Positions 24,929 through 33,364 of a stretch of DNA of 64,000 nt are shown here, piece by piece. How positions within the stretch are numbered: position 1 is the stretch's first letter; every line of letters starts with the position of its first letter. The notes beneath the pieces are model-generated. The model worked only from the letters and a program-made list of their open reading frames with translations. It had not been told where the DNA came from and ran no database searches. Made by a program: the position numbers and the translations under genes. The stretch comes from Streptomyces sp. NBC_01716 (GTDB lineage Bacteria; Actinomycetota; Actinomycetes; Streptomycetales; Streptomycetaceae). The stretch spans positions 4,092,001 to 4,156,000 of the forward strand of contig NZ_CP109181.1 of assembly GCF_036248275.1 (NCBI RefSeq), read 5' to 3'.

Positions 24929-26620
24929 TCAGGAGCAGCAGTCGTCCGACGGGGCCGCCGTGGCGAGGCGGCAGAAGCACGACGCGTCGACCGGTACGTC
25001 CGCGAGCGCCGTGGCGACCGTGAGCTGGTGGGCCACGATCTGTGCCTCACCCGTCTTTCCGAGCCGTACGAGGCATTCGTGGAACCCGTGCAGCGCCCAC
25101 ACGTTCCCGGGGTGCCGGGAGGGTCTCGGGAGCGTGTTGTCGAGCCCGAGATCCGCCCGGTACACGGCTTCGGCCTCCGCGACCCGGCCCTGTTCGAGGA
25201 GCAGCGCCCCGTACGCGTGCCGGGTCGGCTGCATCCAGCCCCAGGGCTCGTCGAAGGGCAGGCTGTCGTCGAGCTCGATCGAGTGCTCCAGCGAGGCGAA
25301 GGCCTGGTCGTACTCGCCCTTGCGGTAGTGCAGTTCGCCGTCGAGCATCGCCGAGGCGACGGCGAGGATGTCCTGGCAGGTGTTGTTGAACAGCATCCGG
25401 CTCTCGGGCACCCGCCCGACGGCGAGATGGAAGGCCCCGCGCTCGGCCTCGGCCTCGGGAATCCGGCCGGTCGCCGAGTACGCCACTCCCCGGGCGTAAC
25501 GGATCATCGCGGTGGTGACGCGGTACAGATCGGCGTCGGCCGGCAGCGGCAGAGCGAGGATGTCCGCCCACCGGCCGAACCGGATCAGCACATGCACGCG
25601 CATGGCCAGGAAGGCTTCGAGCCAGTCCGCCATGGGCGGGCTCTGCACGCGCAGCAGTTCATCGGGGATGGAGGCTTCGAGCTGGGCGGCGGTCTCCAGG
25701 GCGGTCACCGACTGTCCCAGGAACATCGCGCCGTAGATCTTGAAGTGGTAGTTGTGCGAGCGGTAGAGCGTGTAGAAGTTCATCGCGCCGGCCCGCAGCC
25801 GGTACTTCTCGTCGGCCCTGATGGCTTCGCTGTTGGCCGACACGACCCGCCGGTAATCGCCGCACAGCACGTCGAGATGCGACGGCATGTGGTGCAGGTG
25901 CCCCGCGTCGGGCATCGATCCGCGCAGCCGGTCGGCGACCACCAGAGCGTCCTCCGGCGTCGGCGACATCTCCATCAGATGGATGTACAGATGCAGGGCG
26001 CCCGGGTGGTCGGCCCCTGCGTCGCTCAGCAGCGCCCGGTCGAGGACCGCCTTCGCCTCCAGCGTGCGGGCACCGGCGGCGGGCTCGCCCGTGCGCAGGT
26101 CCCAGAGCCGCCAGGGGGTGAGGTTCATCAGCGCGTCGGCGTAGAGCGTGGCGATGTCGACGTCGTCGGGCGCGAGTTCATGGACGCCGCGCATGGCCTC
26201 GGCGTACGGAAGGTTCCAGACCGTGCAGTCCGCCGGAGCCTCCGACTGCGGGTAGCGGGCGAGCAGCGCCCCGATCAGGGCGCGCTCGGTCGGTGTCGCA
26301 TCCGCGTCGGCGCAGGCGCGCGCCCGCTCCACGGCGGCATGGGTCCTGCGGACGGTCCGCTCCAGGTCGAGCGGGTCGAACGAGTCCCACGGCTTGTTGT
26401 AGTTGGGCCCCAGCGCGTACGCGATCCCCCAGTGCGCCATCGCGCAGTCGGGATCGGCGGCCACCGCTTCCTCGAAGCAGCTGACGGCCTCTTCGTGGTT
26501 GAACGCGTACGTCCACGCCAGCCCCCGGTCGAACCAGCGCTGCGCGTCGGACGAACGCGTCGACACGGGCCGCGTGAGAGTCCCGAGGTCGAAGTACTCC
26601 GTGTACTCCTTGCGCTCCAT
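24929..26620 (-). CDS. Tetratricopeptide-repeat protein (563 aa)
   Basis: The start is ATG at 26620 behind GAAGGAG (8-base spacing). The whole protein is helical with TPR-like units: RWFDRGLAWTYAFNHEEAVS, CFEEAVAADPDCAMAHWGIA, LEHSIELDDSLPFDEPWG, LEQGRVAEAEAVYRADLG, LHGFHECLVRLGKTGEAQ. It has a HYMEM-like HLYIHLMEMS stretch and a HMPSHLDV motif, as in many bacterial TPR proteins annotated only as hypothetical. The C-terminal CFCRLA and CCS cysteines could bind metal. Probably a cytosolic scaffold; no enzyme activity can be assigned. Confidence 0.87.
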   Translation of the reverse strand: MERKEYTEYFDLGTLTRPVSTRSSDAQRWFDRGLAWTYAFNHEEAVSCFEEAVAADPDCAMAHWGIAYALGPNYNKPWDSFDPLDLERTVRRTHAAVERARACADADATPTERALIGALLARYPQSEAPADCTVWNLPYAEAMRGVHELAPDDVDIATLYADALMNLTPWRLWDLRTGEPAAGARTLEAKAVLDRALLSDAGADHPGALHLYIHLMEMSPTPEDALVVADRLRGSMPDAGHLHHMPSHLDVLCGDYRRVVSANSEAIRADEKYRLRAGAMNFYTLYRSHNYHFKIYGAMFLGQSVTALETAAQLEASIPDELLRVQSPPMADWLEAFLAMRVHVLIRFGRWADILALPLPADADLYRVTTAMIRYARGVAYSATGRIPEAEAERGAFHLAVGRVPESRMLFNNTCQDILAVASAMLDGELHYRKGEYDQAFASLEHSIELDDSLPFDEPWGWMQPTRHAYGALLLEQGRVAEAEAVYRADLGLDNTLPRPSRHPGNVWALHGFHECLVRLGKTGEAQIVAHQLTVATALADVPVDASCFCRLATAAPSDDCCS

Positions 26621-26708
26621 GGGTGTCTCCTTCAAAGGGTGGGTGGTACGGCGAGGTCCTGTCCGGCGCGGGCGTGATCTTACGGTCCCGTGACATGCCG
26701 TGGCGGGT

Positions 26709-26739
26709 CCTGACCGCTCCGTGATCGCGCGCCTAGCGT
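26709..26739 (+). promoter_or_regulatory. Putative promoter for a leaderless epimerase transcript
   Basis: A TANNNT-type -10 (TAGCGT, 26734-26739) lies 7 bases before the ATG at 26747. A -35-like CCTGAC lies at 26709-26714 with a 19-base spacer. This geometry is typical of leaderless actinobacterial genes, and there is no ribosome site before the ATG. Confidence 0.6.
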
Positions 26740-26746
26740 GGGCTCC

Positions 26747-27868
26747 ATGCGTGTACTTGTCACCGGCGGAGCCGGGTTCATCGGGTCGGAGATCGCGGGC
26801 ACCCTCGTCTCACGCGGCCACGAAGTGGTCGTGTACGACGCGCTGCTGCCCTCCGCGCACGGCGGGGCCCCGGCCCGGCCGATGCGGGACGGGGAACGGC
26901 TGGTCGTCGGGGACGTACGGGACCGGGACGCGGTCGGCGGCGCGCTCGACGGGGTCGACGCCGTGTGCCATCAGGCCGCCATGGTCGGGCTCGGCAAGGA
27001 CTTCGCCGACGCGCCCGCGTACGTGGGGTGCAACGACCTCGGTACGGCGGTGCTGCTCGCTGCCATGGCCGACGCGGGCGTGCGTTCGCTGGTGCTCGCC
27101 GGGTCGATGGTCGTGTACGGCGAGGGGCGTTACGACTGCCCGCGCCACGGTGTGGTCCGGCCGGGGCCGCGGGCCGCCGCCGATCTCGACGCGGGACGGT
27201 TCGAACCCAACTGCCCTGCCTGCGGCGCGGAGTTGACGCCCGGCCTGGTGGCGGAGGACGCGCCCGCCGATCCCCGTAACGTGTACGCCGCGACGAAGCT
27301 CACGCAGGAGCATCTGGCGTCGTCGTGGGCCCGCGCCACGGGCGGGTGCGCGGTGTCCCTGCGGTACCACAACGTCTACGGGCCGGGGATGCCCCGCGAC
27401 ACCCCGTACGCGGGGGTCGCCTCCTTCTTCCGCTCCGCGCTGGCGCGCGGCGAGGCGCCGCGTGTGTACGAGGACGGCGGCCAGCGCCGGGACTTCGTGC
27501 ATGTACGGGACGTGGCCGCGGCCAACGCGGCGGCGCTCGACGCGGTGTCGGAGGCCGAGTGCTCCGGCTTCGCCGCGTACAACACCGGCAGCGGCGAGCC
27601 GCACACCATCGGCGAGATGGCCGCCGCGCTGGCGTCGGCGCACGGCGGGCCGGCGCCGGTCGTCACCGGTGAGTACCGGCTCGGGGACGTACGCCATGTC
27701 ACCGCCGATTCACGGGCGTTGCGCGAGGAGCTGGACTGGAAGCCGGAGGTGGGGTTCGCGGAGGGCATGACGGAGTTCGCGACGGCGCCGCTGCGTGAGC
27801 CGGGGAAGCGGCCAGGGGGTGAGCCGCTACATGAGGCGGGACGCGTAGTCGATGAGCCGCGCCTGTAG
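26747..27868 (+). CDS. NAD-dependent epimerase/dehydratase (nucleotide-sugar type)
   Basis: A 373-residue extended SDR. NAD-binding VTGGAGFIGSEIA is at 5-17, DVRDRDAV at 56-63, the active-site Ser in LAGSMVVYG (120) and YAATK (180-184). An insert between them carries CPRH (131-134) and CPACG (156-160), a zinc-knuckle-like pair also seen in dTDP-L-rhamnose 4-epimerase relatives. RYHNVYGPGMP and GQRRDFVHVRDVA follow, as usual for sugar epimerases. The last 42 bases overlap the convergent PEP-mutase-family gene. Likely acts in cell-wall or glycan sugar supply; the exact sugar is not determined. Confidence 0.88.
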   Translation: MRVLVTGGAGFIGSEIAGTLVSRGHEVVVYDALLPSAHGGAPARPMRDGERLVVGDVRDRDAVGGALDGVDAVCHQAAMVGLGKDFADAPAYVGCNDLGTAVLLAAMADAGVRSLVLAGSMVVYGEGRYDCPRHGVVRPGPRAAADLDAGRFEPNCPACGAELTPGLVAEDAPADPRNVYAATKLTQEHLASSWARATGGCAVSLRYHNVYGPGMPRDTPYAGVASFFRSALARGEAPRVYEDGGQRRDFVHVRDVAAANAAALDAVSEAECSGFAAYNTGSGEPHTIGEMAAALASAHGGPAPVVTGEYRLGDVRHVTADSRALREELDWKPEVGFAEGMTEFATAPLREPGKRPGGEPLHEAGRVVDEPRL

Positions 27869-28714
27869 CTCCGGATACGGCGTCGCCTCGGGGAGCGTGC
27901 CGGTGCCGGTGCCCCGTACCGTCTCCGCGACCCGCACCGCCGCGTGGAGTGCGGCGCGGTAGGGCAGGGAGCCCGTACTCACACGGCGTACGCCCAGTTC
28001 CCCCAGCTCGGCGACTGAAAGCCCCGGGATCGGGAGGACGTTGAGGGGGACGGGGACGGCCCCGGCCAGTTCGCGCAGCACGGCCGGGTCCGTCGCGCCG
28101 GGGACGAACACACCGTCCGCGCCCGCCTCGACGTAGCGCGCGGCGCGATCGAGGGTGGCGGCGAGTCCGGCGTCCTGGTCCAGCCAGTACGTGTCGATAC
28201 GCGCGTTGACGAACACCTCCGGGCAACGGCCTTTCACAGCGGCGACCTTCGCGGCGTGCGTGGCGGGGTCGATCAGGGCCTCGGCGGTACTGTCCTCGAT
28301 GTTGACGCCGGCGACGCCGGTGCCGGCGTGTGAGACGTCGCGTGAGGTATCGCGGGAGGTATCGCGGGAGGTATCGCGTGAGCCGTCGCGTGCGGCCGCG
28401 AGCGCCCAGACGTACGCGGCGACCTCGTCCGGATCGTCGGAGTACCCGTCCTCGATGTCCACGCTGACGTGCACGGGCAGCGGGGCCAGCGCGCGGGCCA
28501 GGGCGAGATTCGCCCCGCGCGTCGCCCCGCCGCCGTCCGGGCGGCCGAGCCCGGAGGCGATCCCGAAACTGGTCGTGCCGACTGCGGCGAACCCGGCGTC
28601 GGCGAAGGCGAGGGCCGAGGGGACGTCCCAGGCGTTGGGGAGGACCAGGGGCAGGCGCTGGTGGTGCAGTTCACGGAAGCCGGGCCGGCCGGTGGGGGAA
28701 GTCGCGGAGGTCAT
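27827..28714 (-). CDS. Isocitrate lyase/PEP mutase family protein
   Basis: A 295-residue TIM-barrel enzyme. LVLPNAWDVPSALAFADAGF and VGTTSFGIASGLGRPDGG start the barrel. SVDIEDGYSDDP carries the Mg-binding acidic residues, and GVNIEDST, FVNARIDTYW and RVSTGSLPYRAAL complete the family pattern. The Cys-containing lyase loop (KKCGH) is absent, as in the oxaloacetate hydrolase/PEP mutase-like branch of unknown substrate. A loop after the VWALAAARDG stretch holds tandem DTSR repeats. Its 3' end overlaps the convergent epimerase by 42 bases. Confidence 0.88.
   Translation of the reverse strand: MTSATSPTGRPGFRELHHQRLPLVLPNAWDVPSALAFADAGFAAVGTTSFGIASGLGRPDGGGATRGANLALARALAPLPVHVSVDIEDGYSDDPDEVAAYVWALAAARDGSRDTSRDTSRDTSRDVSHAGTGVAGVNIEDSTAEALIDPATHAAKVAAVKGRCPEVFVNARIDTYWLDQDAGLAATLDRAARYVEAGADGVFVPGATDPAVLRELAGAVPVPLNVLPIPGLSVAELGELGVRRVSTGSLPYRAALHAAVRVAETVRGTGTGTLPEATPYPELQARLIDYASRLM
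28338..28397. repeat. 12-bp tandem repeat inside a coding region
   Basis: Five units of TCGCG(T/G)GAGGTA and variants follow each other in phase. The middle two are identical and the others differ at a few positions. On the minus strand they encode repeated DTSR units in a surface loop of the PEP-mutase-family protein. Being a multiple of three, gain or loss of units would not break the frame. Confidence 0.9.
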
Positions 28715-28844
28715 ACAGGCACGGTACGGAGCGCTCCCGCCCCTCCGCGTCTTCTGCGAGCCCGGGGCGATGGAGGAATGTTTCTTCTGCGCGGATCCGG
28801 TGGACGCCGGGCAGGTGTACGGCGTCGAGCGCGCCCCGGCCGGG

Positions 28845-29951
28845 TCAGACCGCCGGGAGCGTCACCTCGAAGCAGCAGCCGCCCGTGACGTTGCGGACAG
28901 CCGCGCGGCCCGCGTGCGCCTCCACGATGCCGCGCACGATCGCGAGGCCCAGGCCCGCCCCGGCCGGTGGCGTACGCGCGTCGCTGCCGCGCCAGCCCGT
29001 GTCGAACACGCGCGGCAGATCCTCCTCCGGGATTCCGCCGCAGCCGTCGGTCACCGAGAGCACCACCCCGCCCCCGGAGTGACGCGCGGCGACGGCGACC
29101 GTACCGTCGGCCGGGGTCCGGCGGATGGCGTTGACCAGCAGATTGCCCAGGACGCGGCTCATCTCCCTGCTGTCGACCTCCACCGGCACGGCGTCTATCC
29201 GCTCCCCCACGAGCCGTACGCCCAACTCGCGCGCGAGGGGGTCGGCACCGGCCAGGGCGTCGCCGACCAGGTCGTACACGGAGATCCGGGTCGGGGTCAG
29301 GGTGAGGGATCCCGCGTGGATCCGGGAGAGTTCGAAGAGGTCGCCGACCATGTCGTTCATGCGCTCGACCTCGGTACGTATCTGCCGCAGATAGCGCGGG
29401 GAGTCGACGGCCATGCCGTCCTCCAGCGCCTCCGACATGGCGCGGAGACCGGCGAGGGGGGTCCGCAGGTCGTGCGAGATCCACGCGACGAGCTCACGCC
29501 GCGAGGTCTCCAGCGCGCGCTCACGCTCACGCGAACTGTCGAGCTTGGCGCTGGTGGCGGCCAACTCGCGGGTGAGCGCGGCGAGTTCGGCGGTGGCGGG
29601 CTCGACGGGCGCGGCGAAGACCCCGCCGTCGCCGAACGACCGGGCGGCCAGGGTCAGATCCTTGCTGCGGGCGACCATCCACCGCCCGAGGACGACGGCG
29701 GTGAGGAGGGAGACGACGGCGGCCATCGCGACGACGGTGGTCACGACGCTCAGATCGTGCGGAGACAGGAACATGGCCCAGGCGACGGCAAGGGTCCCGG
29801 CGAGCATGGCGGTCACGCCGACGCCCGCGACGACGGCGACGGACACGACGAGCGACCGCCGCCGGAGGATCCGCAGAACGAGCGCCCCGAGAAGCCCGGC
29901 GACGGCGGCCCCGAGAAACGCGAAGAGGGCGATGAGCAGCATGTCACTCAT
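28845..29951 (-). CDS. Two-component sensor histidine kinase
   Basis: A 368-residue kinase whose ATG at 29951 overlaps the response-regulator stop by 8 bases. Three or so membrane spans are at the N-terminus (LLIALFAFLGAAVAGLLGAL; SVAVVAGVGVTAMLAGTL; VVTTVVAMAAVVSLLTAVVL), with little extracellular sequence. A HAMP-like linker and coiled coil follow. The HisKA box is LVAWISHDLRTPLAGLRAM (phospho-His). ATPase motifs are RVLGNLLVNAIRRTPADG (N box), DGCGGIPEEDLPRVFD (G1) and GAGLGLAIVRGIVEAHAG (G2). It may sense a signal within the membrane. Confidence 0.95.
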   Translation of the reverse strand: MSDMLLIALFAFLGAAVAGLLGALVLRILRRRSLVVSVAVVAGVGVTAMLAGTLAVAWAMFLSPHDLSVVTTVVAMAAVVSLLTAVVLGRWMVARSKDLTLAARSFGDGGVFAAPVEPATAELAALTRELAATSAKLDSSRERERALETSRRELVAWISHDLRTPLAGLRAMSEALEDGMAVDSPRYLRQIRTEVERMNDMVGDLFELSRIHAGSLTLTPTRISVYDLVGDALAGADPLARELGVRLVGERIDAVPVEVDSREMSRVLGNLLVNAIRRTPADGTVAVAARHSGGGVVLSVTDGCGGIPEEDLPRVFDTGWRGSDARTPPAGAGLGLAIVRGIVEAHAGRAAVRNVTGGCCFEVTLPAV

Positions 29952-31065
29952 GGCAGCGGGGCCCTTGGGTGTGGGAGGGGGTGGCCGGGCCGGCCGCCGA
30001 GGTGGCGGGCCGGGCGGGCGCGTCCGGGAGAGCGCGGACGTCGCCCCCTCCGGCGGCCGAAGTCGCCGACGTCGCGGGTCCGCCGGGCCGGATGGCGCCG
30101 TCCGGAAGGCCCCGGACGGCGCGCCCGTCGGCAGCCGGCTCGGCGGTGGCCGGGCCGAAAGCCGTCGGCCCGGGGGCGATTGCCCCCGTCGGCGACGTGA
30201 CCGGTCCGCTCGGCTCGGTGGGCGCGACCGGAAGGCCCGGGAAAGCGCCTGCCGCTCCCGCGCCCGAAGTCGCCGACGGCCCAGGGCCCCCGCCCGGTAC
30301 GGGCGGTGGCGGAGGTGTCCCGCCACCACCCGGCCCGGTGGACGCGTCCGGCTCCGACATGCGGTAGCCCACCCCCCACACCGTCTGGATCAGGCTCGGG
30401 CGGGCCGGGTCCGGTTCGATTTTGGCGCGCAGGCGGCGGACATGGACCGTGACAGTGGAGAGGTCGCCGAAGTCCCAGCCCCAGACCTCGCTCATCAGCT
30501 CCTCCCGCGAGAACGCCCGCCCCGGGTGCCGCAGGAAGAACGCCAGCAGGTCGAACTCGCGTAGCGTCAGGGGGAGTTCGGCGCCCTCGCGGGTGGCGCG
30601 GCGGGCCGTCGGGTCCAGGGTGAGCGTCGCCGTGCGCAGCACTTCCGCCGCGGGGGACGAACCCGGCGCGGGCGGCGCGACGCGCGCCCGGCGCAGTACC
30701 GACTCCACCCGCAGCACCAACTCCCTTGGGCTGAACGGCTTGGTGACGTAGTCGTCCGCGCCCGTCTCAAGACCCAGCACGCGGTCCTCCTCGTCCCCGC
30801 GCGCCGTCAGCATGATCACCGGTACCGGTCCGCCCTGTTCACGCATCCGGCGGCAGACCTCGAACCCGTCCATACCGGGCAGCATCAGGTCCAGGACGAC
30901 CAGGTCCGGGCGCCGGTGTGCGAAGTGCGCGAGCGCGGACGGGCCGTCGGCCGCGCGACCGACGTCATGGCCGGCCCGTTGGAGATAGCCGGCGACGACC
31001 TCCGCCACGGTCGGGTCGTCGTCGACCACGAGCACGTGGGCCGGCCCCAGGGGATTGTTCTGCAT
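29944..31065 (-). CDS. OmpR-family response regulator with a long low-complexity C-terminal tail
   Basis: A 373-residue protein beginning at ATG 31065. The receiver has VLVVDDDPTVAEV, phospho-acceptor Asp59 in VVLDLMLPGMDG and the lysine in DDYVTKPFSPREL. The winged helix spans about 140-238 (LTLREFDLLAFFLRHPGRAF; WGWDFGDLSTVTVHVRRLRA; VWGVGYRM). The typical protein would end there, but some 135 more residues rich in Pro, Ala, Gly and Thr follow, with loosely repeated VRxLPD units. The kinase is encoded immediately downstream. Targets unknown; the divergent glycosyltransferase operon is a candidate. Confidence 0.93.
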   Translation of the reverse strand: MQNNPLGPAHVLVVDDDPTVAEVVAGYLQRAGHDVGRAADGPSALAHFAHRRPDLVVLDLMLPGMDGFEVCRRMREQGGPVPVIMLTARGDEEDRVLGLETGADDYVTKPFSPRELVLRVESVLRRARVAPPAPGSSPAAEVLRTATLTLDPTARRATREGAELPLTLREFDLLAFFLRHPGRAFSREELMSEVWGWDFGDLSTVTVHVRRLRAKIEPDPARPSLIQTVWGVGYRMSEPDASTGPGGGGTPPPPPVPGGGPGPSATSGAGAAGAFPGLPVAPTEPSGPVTSPTGAIAPGPTAFGPATAEPAADGRAVRGLPDGAIRPGGPATSATSAAGGGDVRALPDAPARPATSAAGPATPSHTQGPRCHE

Positions 31066-31166
31066 ACGTCCACCTTCGCACTCCGCCGCCCGCACCGGTC
31101 CCGGCGAGCGCCCTCGACAGCCGGACGTCCGTGTTTCGTAAGGTCCAGAAGTCCGGAATGCCGCTT

Positions 31167-31172
31167 TACGAT
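31167..31172 (+). promoter_or_regulatory. Putative -10 element for a leaderless glycosyltransferase transcript
   Basis: TACGAT (TANNNT type) ends 7 bases before the GTG at 31180. No clear -35 is visible. The spacing supports transcription beginning at or near the start codon. Confidence 0.5.
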
Positions 31173-31179
31173 CCGTAGG

Positions 31180-31902
31180 GTGAGCGCCGTGACCCACTTC
31201 GCTGACCTCACCGCCGATGTCGTCCTGCCCTGCCTCGACGAGGCGGCCGCCCTGCCCTGGGTACTGGAACACATCCCCGTCGGCTGGCGCGCGATCGTCG
31301 TCGACAACGGCTCCACGGACGGTTCGGCGGACATCGCGCGCTCGCTCGGCGCGACCGTCGTGCACGAGGAGCGGCGCGGGTTCGGTGCCGCCTGCCACGC
31401 GGGCCTTCTCGCGGCGGACGCCGAGTACGTCTGCTTCTGCGACTGCGACGGTTCCCTCGACCCCGGTCTCCTCCCCCGCCTCGTACGCCAAGTCGCCCTC
31501 GGGCAGACCGACTTGATGCTCGGCCGGCGTCGCCCGCAGGGCCGCGGTGCCTGGCCCGCGCACGCCCGTGCCGGGAATCTCGCCCTGTCCCGGATGCTGC
31601 GCCGCCGTACCGGCGTACGGCTGCGCGACCTCGGCCCCCTGCGCGCCGCGCGCCGCGCGGACCTGCTGGCGCTCGGCCTCACCGACCGGCGCAGCGGCTA
31701 CCCGCTGGAGATGGTGGTGCGCGCCGCCGACGCCGGACTGAGGGTGGCCGAGACCGACGTGCCGTACCGGCCGCGTACGGGGAAGTCCAAGGTCACCGGC
31801 ACCTGGCGGGGCACCTGGCACGCCGTACGCGACATGCGCGCCGTACTGCGGCAGCCGCCCACCCACGCGAAGGACACGGCCCACGCGGAGGCCGCCAAGT
31901 GA
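31180..31902 (+). CDS. Family 2 glycosyltransferase (polyprenyl-phosphate mannosyl/glucosyl type)
   Basis: A 240-residue GT-A glycosyltransferase. GTG at 31180 is favoured by the leaderless promoter pattern; GTG at 31189 is also possible. Motifs: DVVLPCLDEAAALPWVL (nucleotide-binding strand), VVDNGSTDGSADIA, VHEERRGFGAACHAGL, and the metal-binding CFCDCDGSLDPG in place of DxD. RSGYPLEMVVRAADAG and PYRPRTGKSKVTGT close the family pattern. No membrane anchor is evident. It is the first of three overlapping genes with the DUF2064 and methyltransferase genes. Confidence 0.9.
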   Translation: MSAVTHFADLTADVVLPCLDEAAALPWVLEHIPVGWRAIVVDNGSTDGSADIARSLGATVVHEERRGFGAACHAGLLAADAEYVCFCDCDGSLDPGLLPRLVRQVALGQTDLMLGRRRPQGRGAWPAHARAGNLALSRMLRRRTGVRLRDLGPLRAARRADLLALGLTDRRSGYPLEMVVRAADAGLRVAETDVPYRPRTGKSKVTGTWRGTWHAVRDMRAVLRQPPTHAKDTAHAEAAK

Positions 31903-32552
31903 GCTCACCGGACACCACCCTCCTCGTCATCGCCAAGGAACCCCTCCCCGGCCGCGTCAAGACCCGTCTCACCCCGCCCTTCAGCCCCACCGAGGCCGCC
32001 CTCCTCGCCGAAGCCGCGCTCGCCGACACCCTGCGGACCGTCCTCGCCGTCCCCGCCCGCCGCCGCGTCCTCGTCCTCGAAGGCCGCCCGGGGCCCTGGC
32101 TCCCGCCCGGTATCGAGGTGGTGCCGCAGAGCGCGGGCGGGCTGGACGAGCGGCTGGCCGCCGCCTTCGAGCGGTGTACGGGGCCGACGCTCCTCGTCGG
32201 CATGGACACCCCGCAACTCACCCCCGCCCTCCTCGCCCCCGCTCTCGGCCCCACCGCTTCACCCCGCTGCGACGCCTGGTTCGGGCCCGCCGACGACGGC
32301 GGCTTCTGGGCGCTCGGCCTCGCCGCGCCCGAATCCGCGCCGCCGGACCTGATCCGCGGAGTGCCCATGTCCGTACCGGAGACCGGCGCCGTACAGCGCC
32401 GCCGGCTCGTCGACGCCGGGCTCACCGTGCGCGATCTGCCGCCGCTGCGCGACGTGGACACGGCGGCCGACGCGGAGTACGTCGCGGCGCTCGCCCCGCA
32501 CGGACGGTTCGCGGCCACTCTCCGCCGGCTGACCCCGGTGGGCGCCCGATGA
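31899..32552 (+). CDS. DUF2064/TIGR04282 family glycosyltransferase-like protein
   Basis: A 217-residue protein overlapping the upstream stop by 4 bases (GTGA). LLVIAKEPLPGRVKTRLTPP is the nucleotide-binding start of this GT-A-like family. VGMDTPQLTP holds the metal-binding Asp, and WFGPADDGGFWALGL is the other family signature. Relatives are linked to arsenosugar biosynthesis, but in actinobacteria they usually sit with a GT2 enzyme, as here, probably supplying or transferring an activated sugar. Confidence 0.88.
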   Translation: MSSPDTTLLVIAKEPLPGRVKTRLTPPFSPTEAALLAEAALADTLRTVLAVPARRRVLVLEGRPGPWLPPGIEVVPQSAGGLDERLAAAFERCTGPTLLVGMDTPQLTPALLAPALGPTASPRCDAWFGPADDGGFWALGLAAPESAPPDLIRGVPMSVPETGAVQRRRLVDAGLTVRDLPPLRDVDTAADAEYVAALAPHGRFAATLRRLTPVGAR

Positions 32553-33364
32553 GCATGACCCAGACGACGACCGGCACCGACGCGAGCACCGACGCGAACA
32601 CCGACACCGAGTCCGCCGCCTGGAGCGACGACCCCTACGCCGACGCCCTCCGCGCCGGCCGCGGCCCGCTCTTCCTGCGCCGTACGGACGGCTGGCTGCT
32701 GCCCCTCGACGTCGAACGCTGGTGCTCACGCGCCGACGCCGCCGACCTCTCCGCCCTGCACCGTTGCGAAGGCTCCGTCCTGGACATCGGCTGCGGCCCC
32801 GGCCGCCTCGTCGCCGCCCTCGCGGCCCGCGGACAGCGCGCGCTCGGCGTCGACCTCAGCGCGGCGGCCGTCGAACGTACGCTGCGCCACGGCGGCACCG
32901 CCCTGCGCCGCTCCGTCTTCGATCCCCTTCCCGGCGAGGGGCGTTGGGGCACCGTCCTGCTCGTCGACGGCAACATCGGCATCGGCGGCGACCCGGCCGG
33001 TCTGCTCCGCCGGGCCGCCGGACTGCTCGCGCACGGCGGGCTGATCATCGCCGAGACCGCGCCCGTGGACATCGACGAGCGCGTCCACGTACGGGTGGAC
33101 GACGGACGGCTGCCCCAACCGGGCGCCGCGGGCTCGCACTTCCCGTGGGCCCGGCTCGGCACCCCCGCCCTGCTCCGCCACGCGCGCGCCCTCGGCTGGC
33201 TCCCCGTCGATCAGTGGGAGGCCGACGGCCGCCCCTTCGTGGCCCTGCGCCGCAGCAGCGCCCGCGTCACCAGGCAGAGCGCCGAGCACACGAACAGCGC
33301 GGCGGTGACCAGCAGCCAGCGCTCCAGGAACCCATCCGACGACAGGCCCGCGTACAGCTCGTAG
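32549..33364 (+). CDS. Class I SAM-dependent methyltransferase
   Basis: A 271-residue enzyme with ATGA overlap to the upstream stop. An acidic N-terminus is followed by LPLDVERWCSRADAADLSAL. SAM motif I is VLDIGCGPGRLVAALA, and ALGVDLSAAAV is the ribose-binding acidic turn. The recognisable domain ends near FVALRR (about residue 235). The last 35 residues lie over the convergent membrane-protein gene (154-bp overlap) and look unlike a real domain, so the original stop may have been lost. Substrate unknown; probably acts with the two upstream glycosyl enzymes. Confidence 0.85.
   Translation: MSMTQTTTGTDASTDANTDTESAAWSDDPYADALRAGRGPLFLRRTDGWLLPLDVERWCSRADAADLSALHRCEGSVLDIGCGPGRLVAALAARGQRALGVDLSAAAVERTLRHGGTALRRSVFDPLPGEGRWGTVLLVDGNIGIGGDPAGLLRRAAGLLAHGGLIIAETAPVDIDERVHVRVDDGRLPQPGAAGSHFPWARLGTPALLRHARALGWLPVDQWEADGRPFVALRRSSARVTRQSAEHTNSAAVTSSQRSRNPSDDRPAYSS

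Noticed and set aside
31066..31908. N-terminal extension of the response regulator
   Set aside because: The receiver domain begins directly after ATG 31065; the extension overlaps a well-supported glycosyltransferase on the other strand.
32174..32548. N-terminal extension of the methyltransferase at 32549
   Set aside because: It lies inside the DUF2064 gene in another frame and has no domain; the ATGA overlap gives a natural start.
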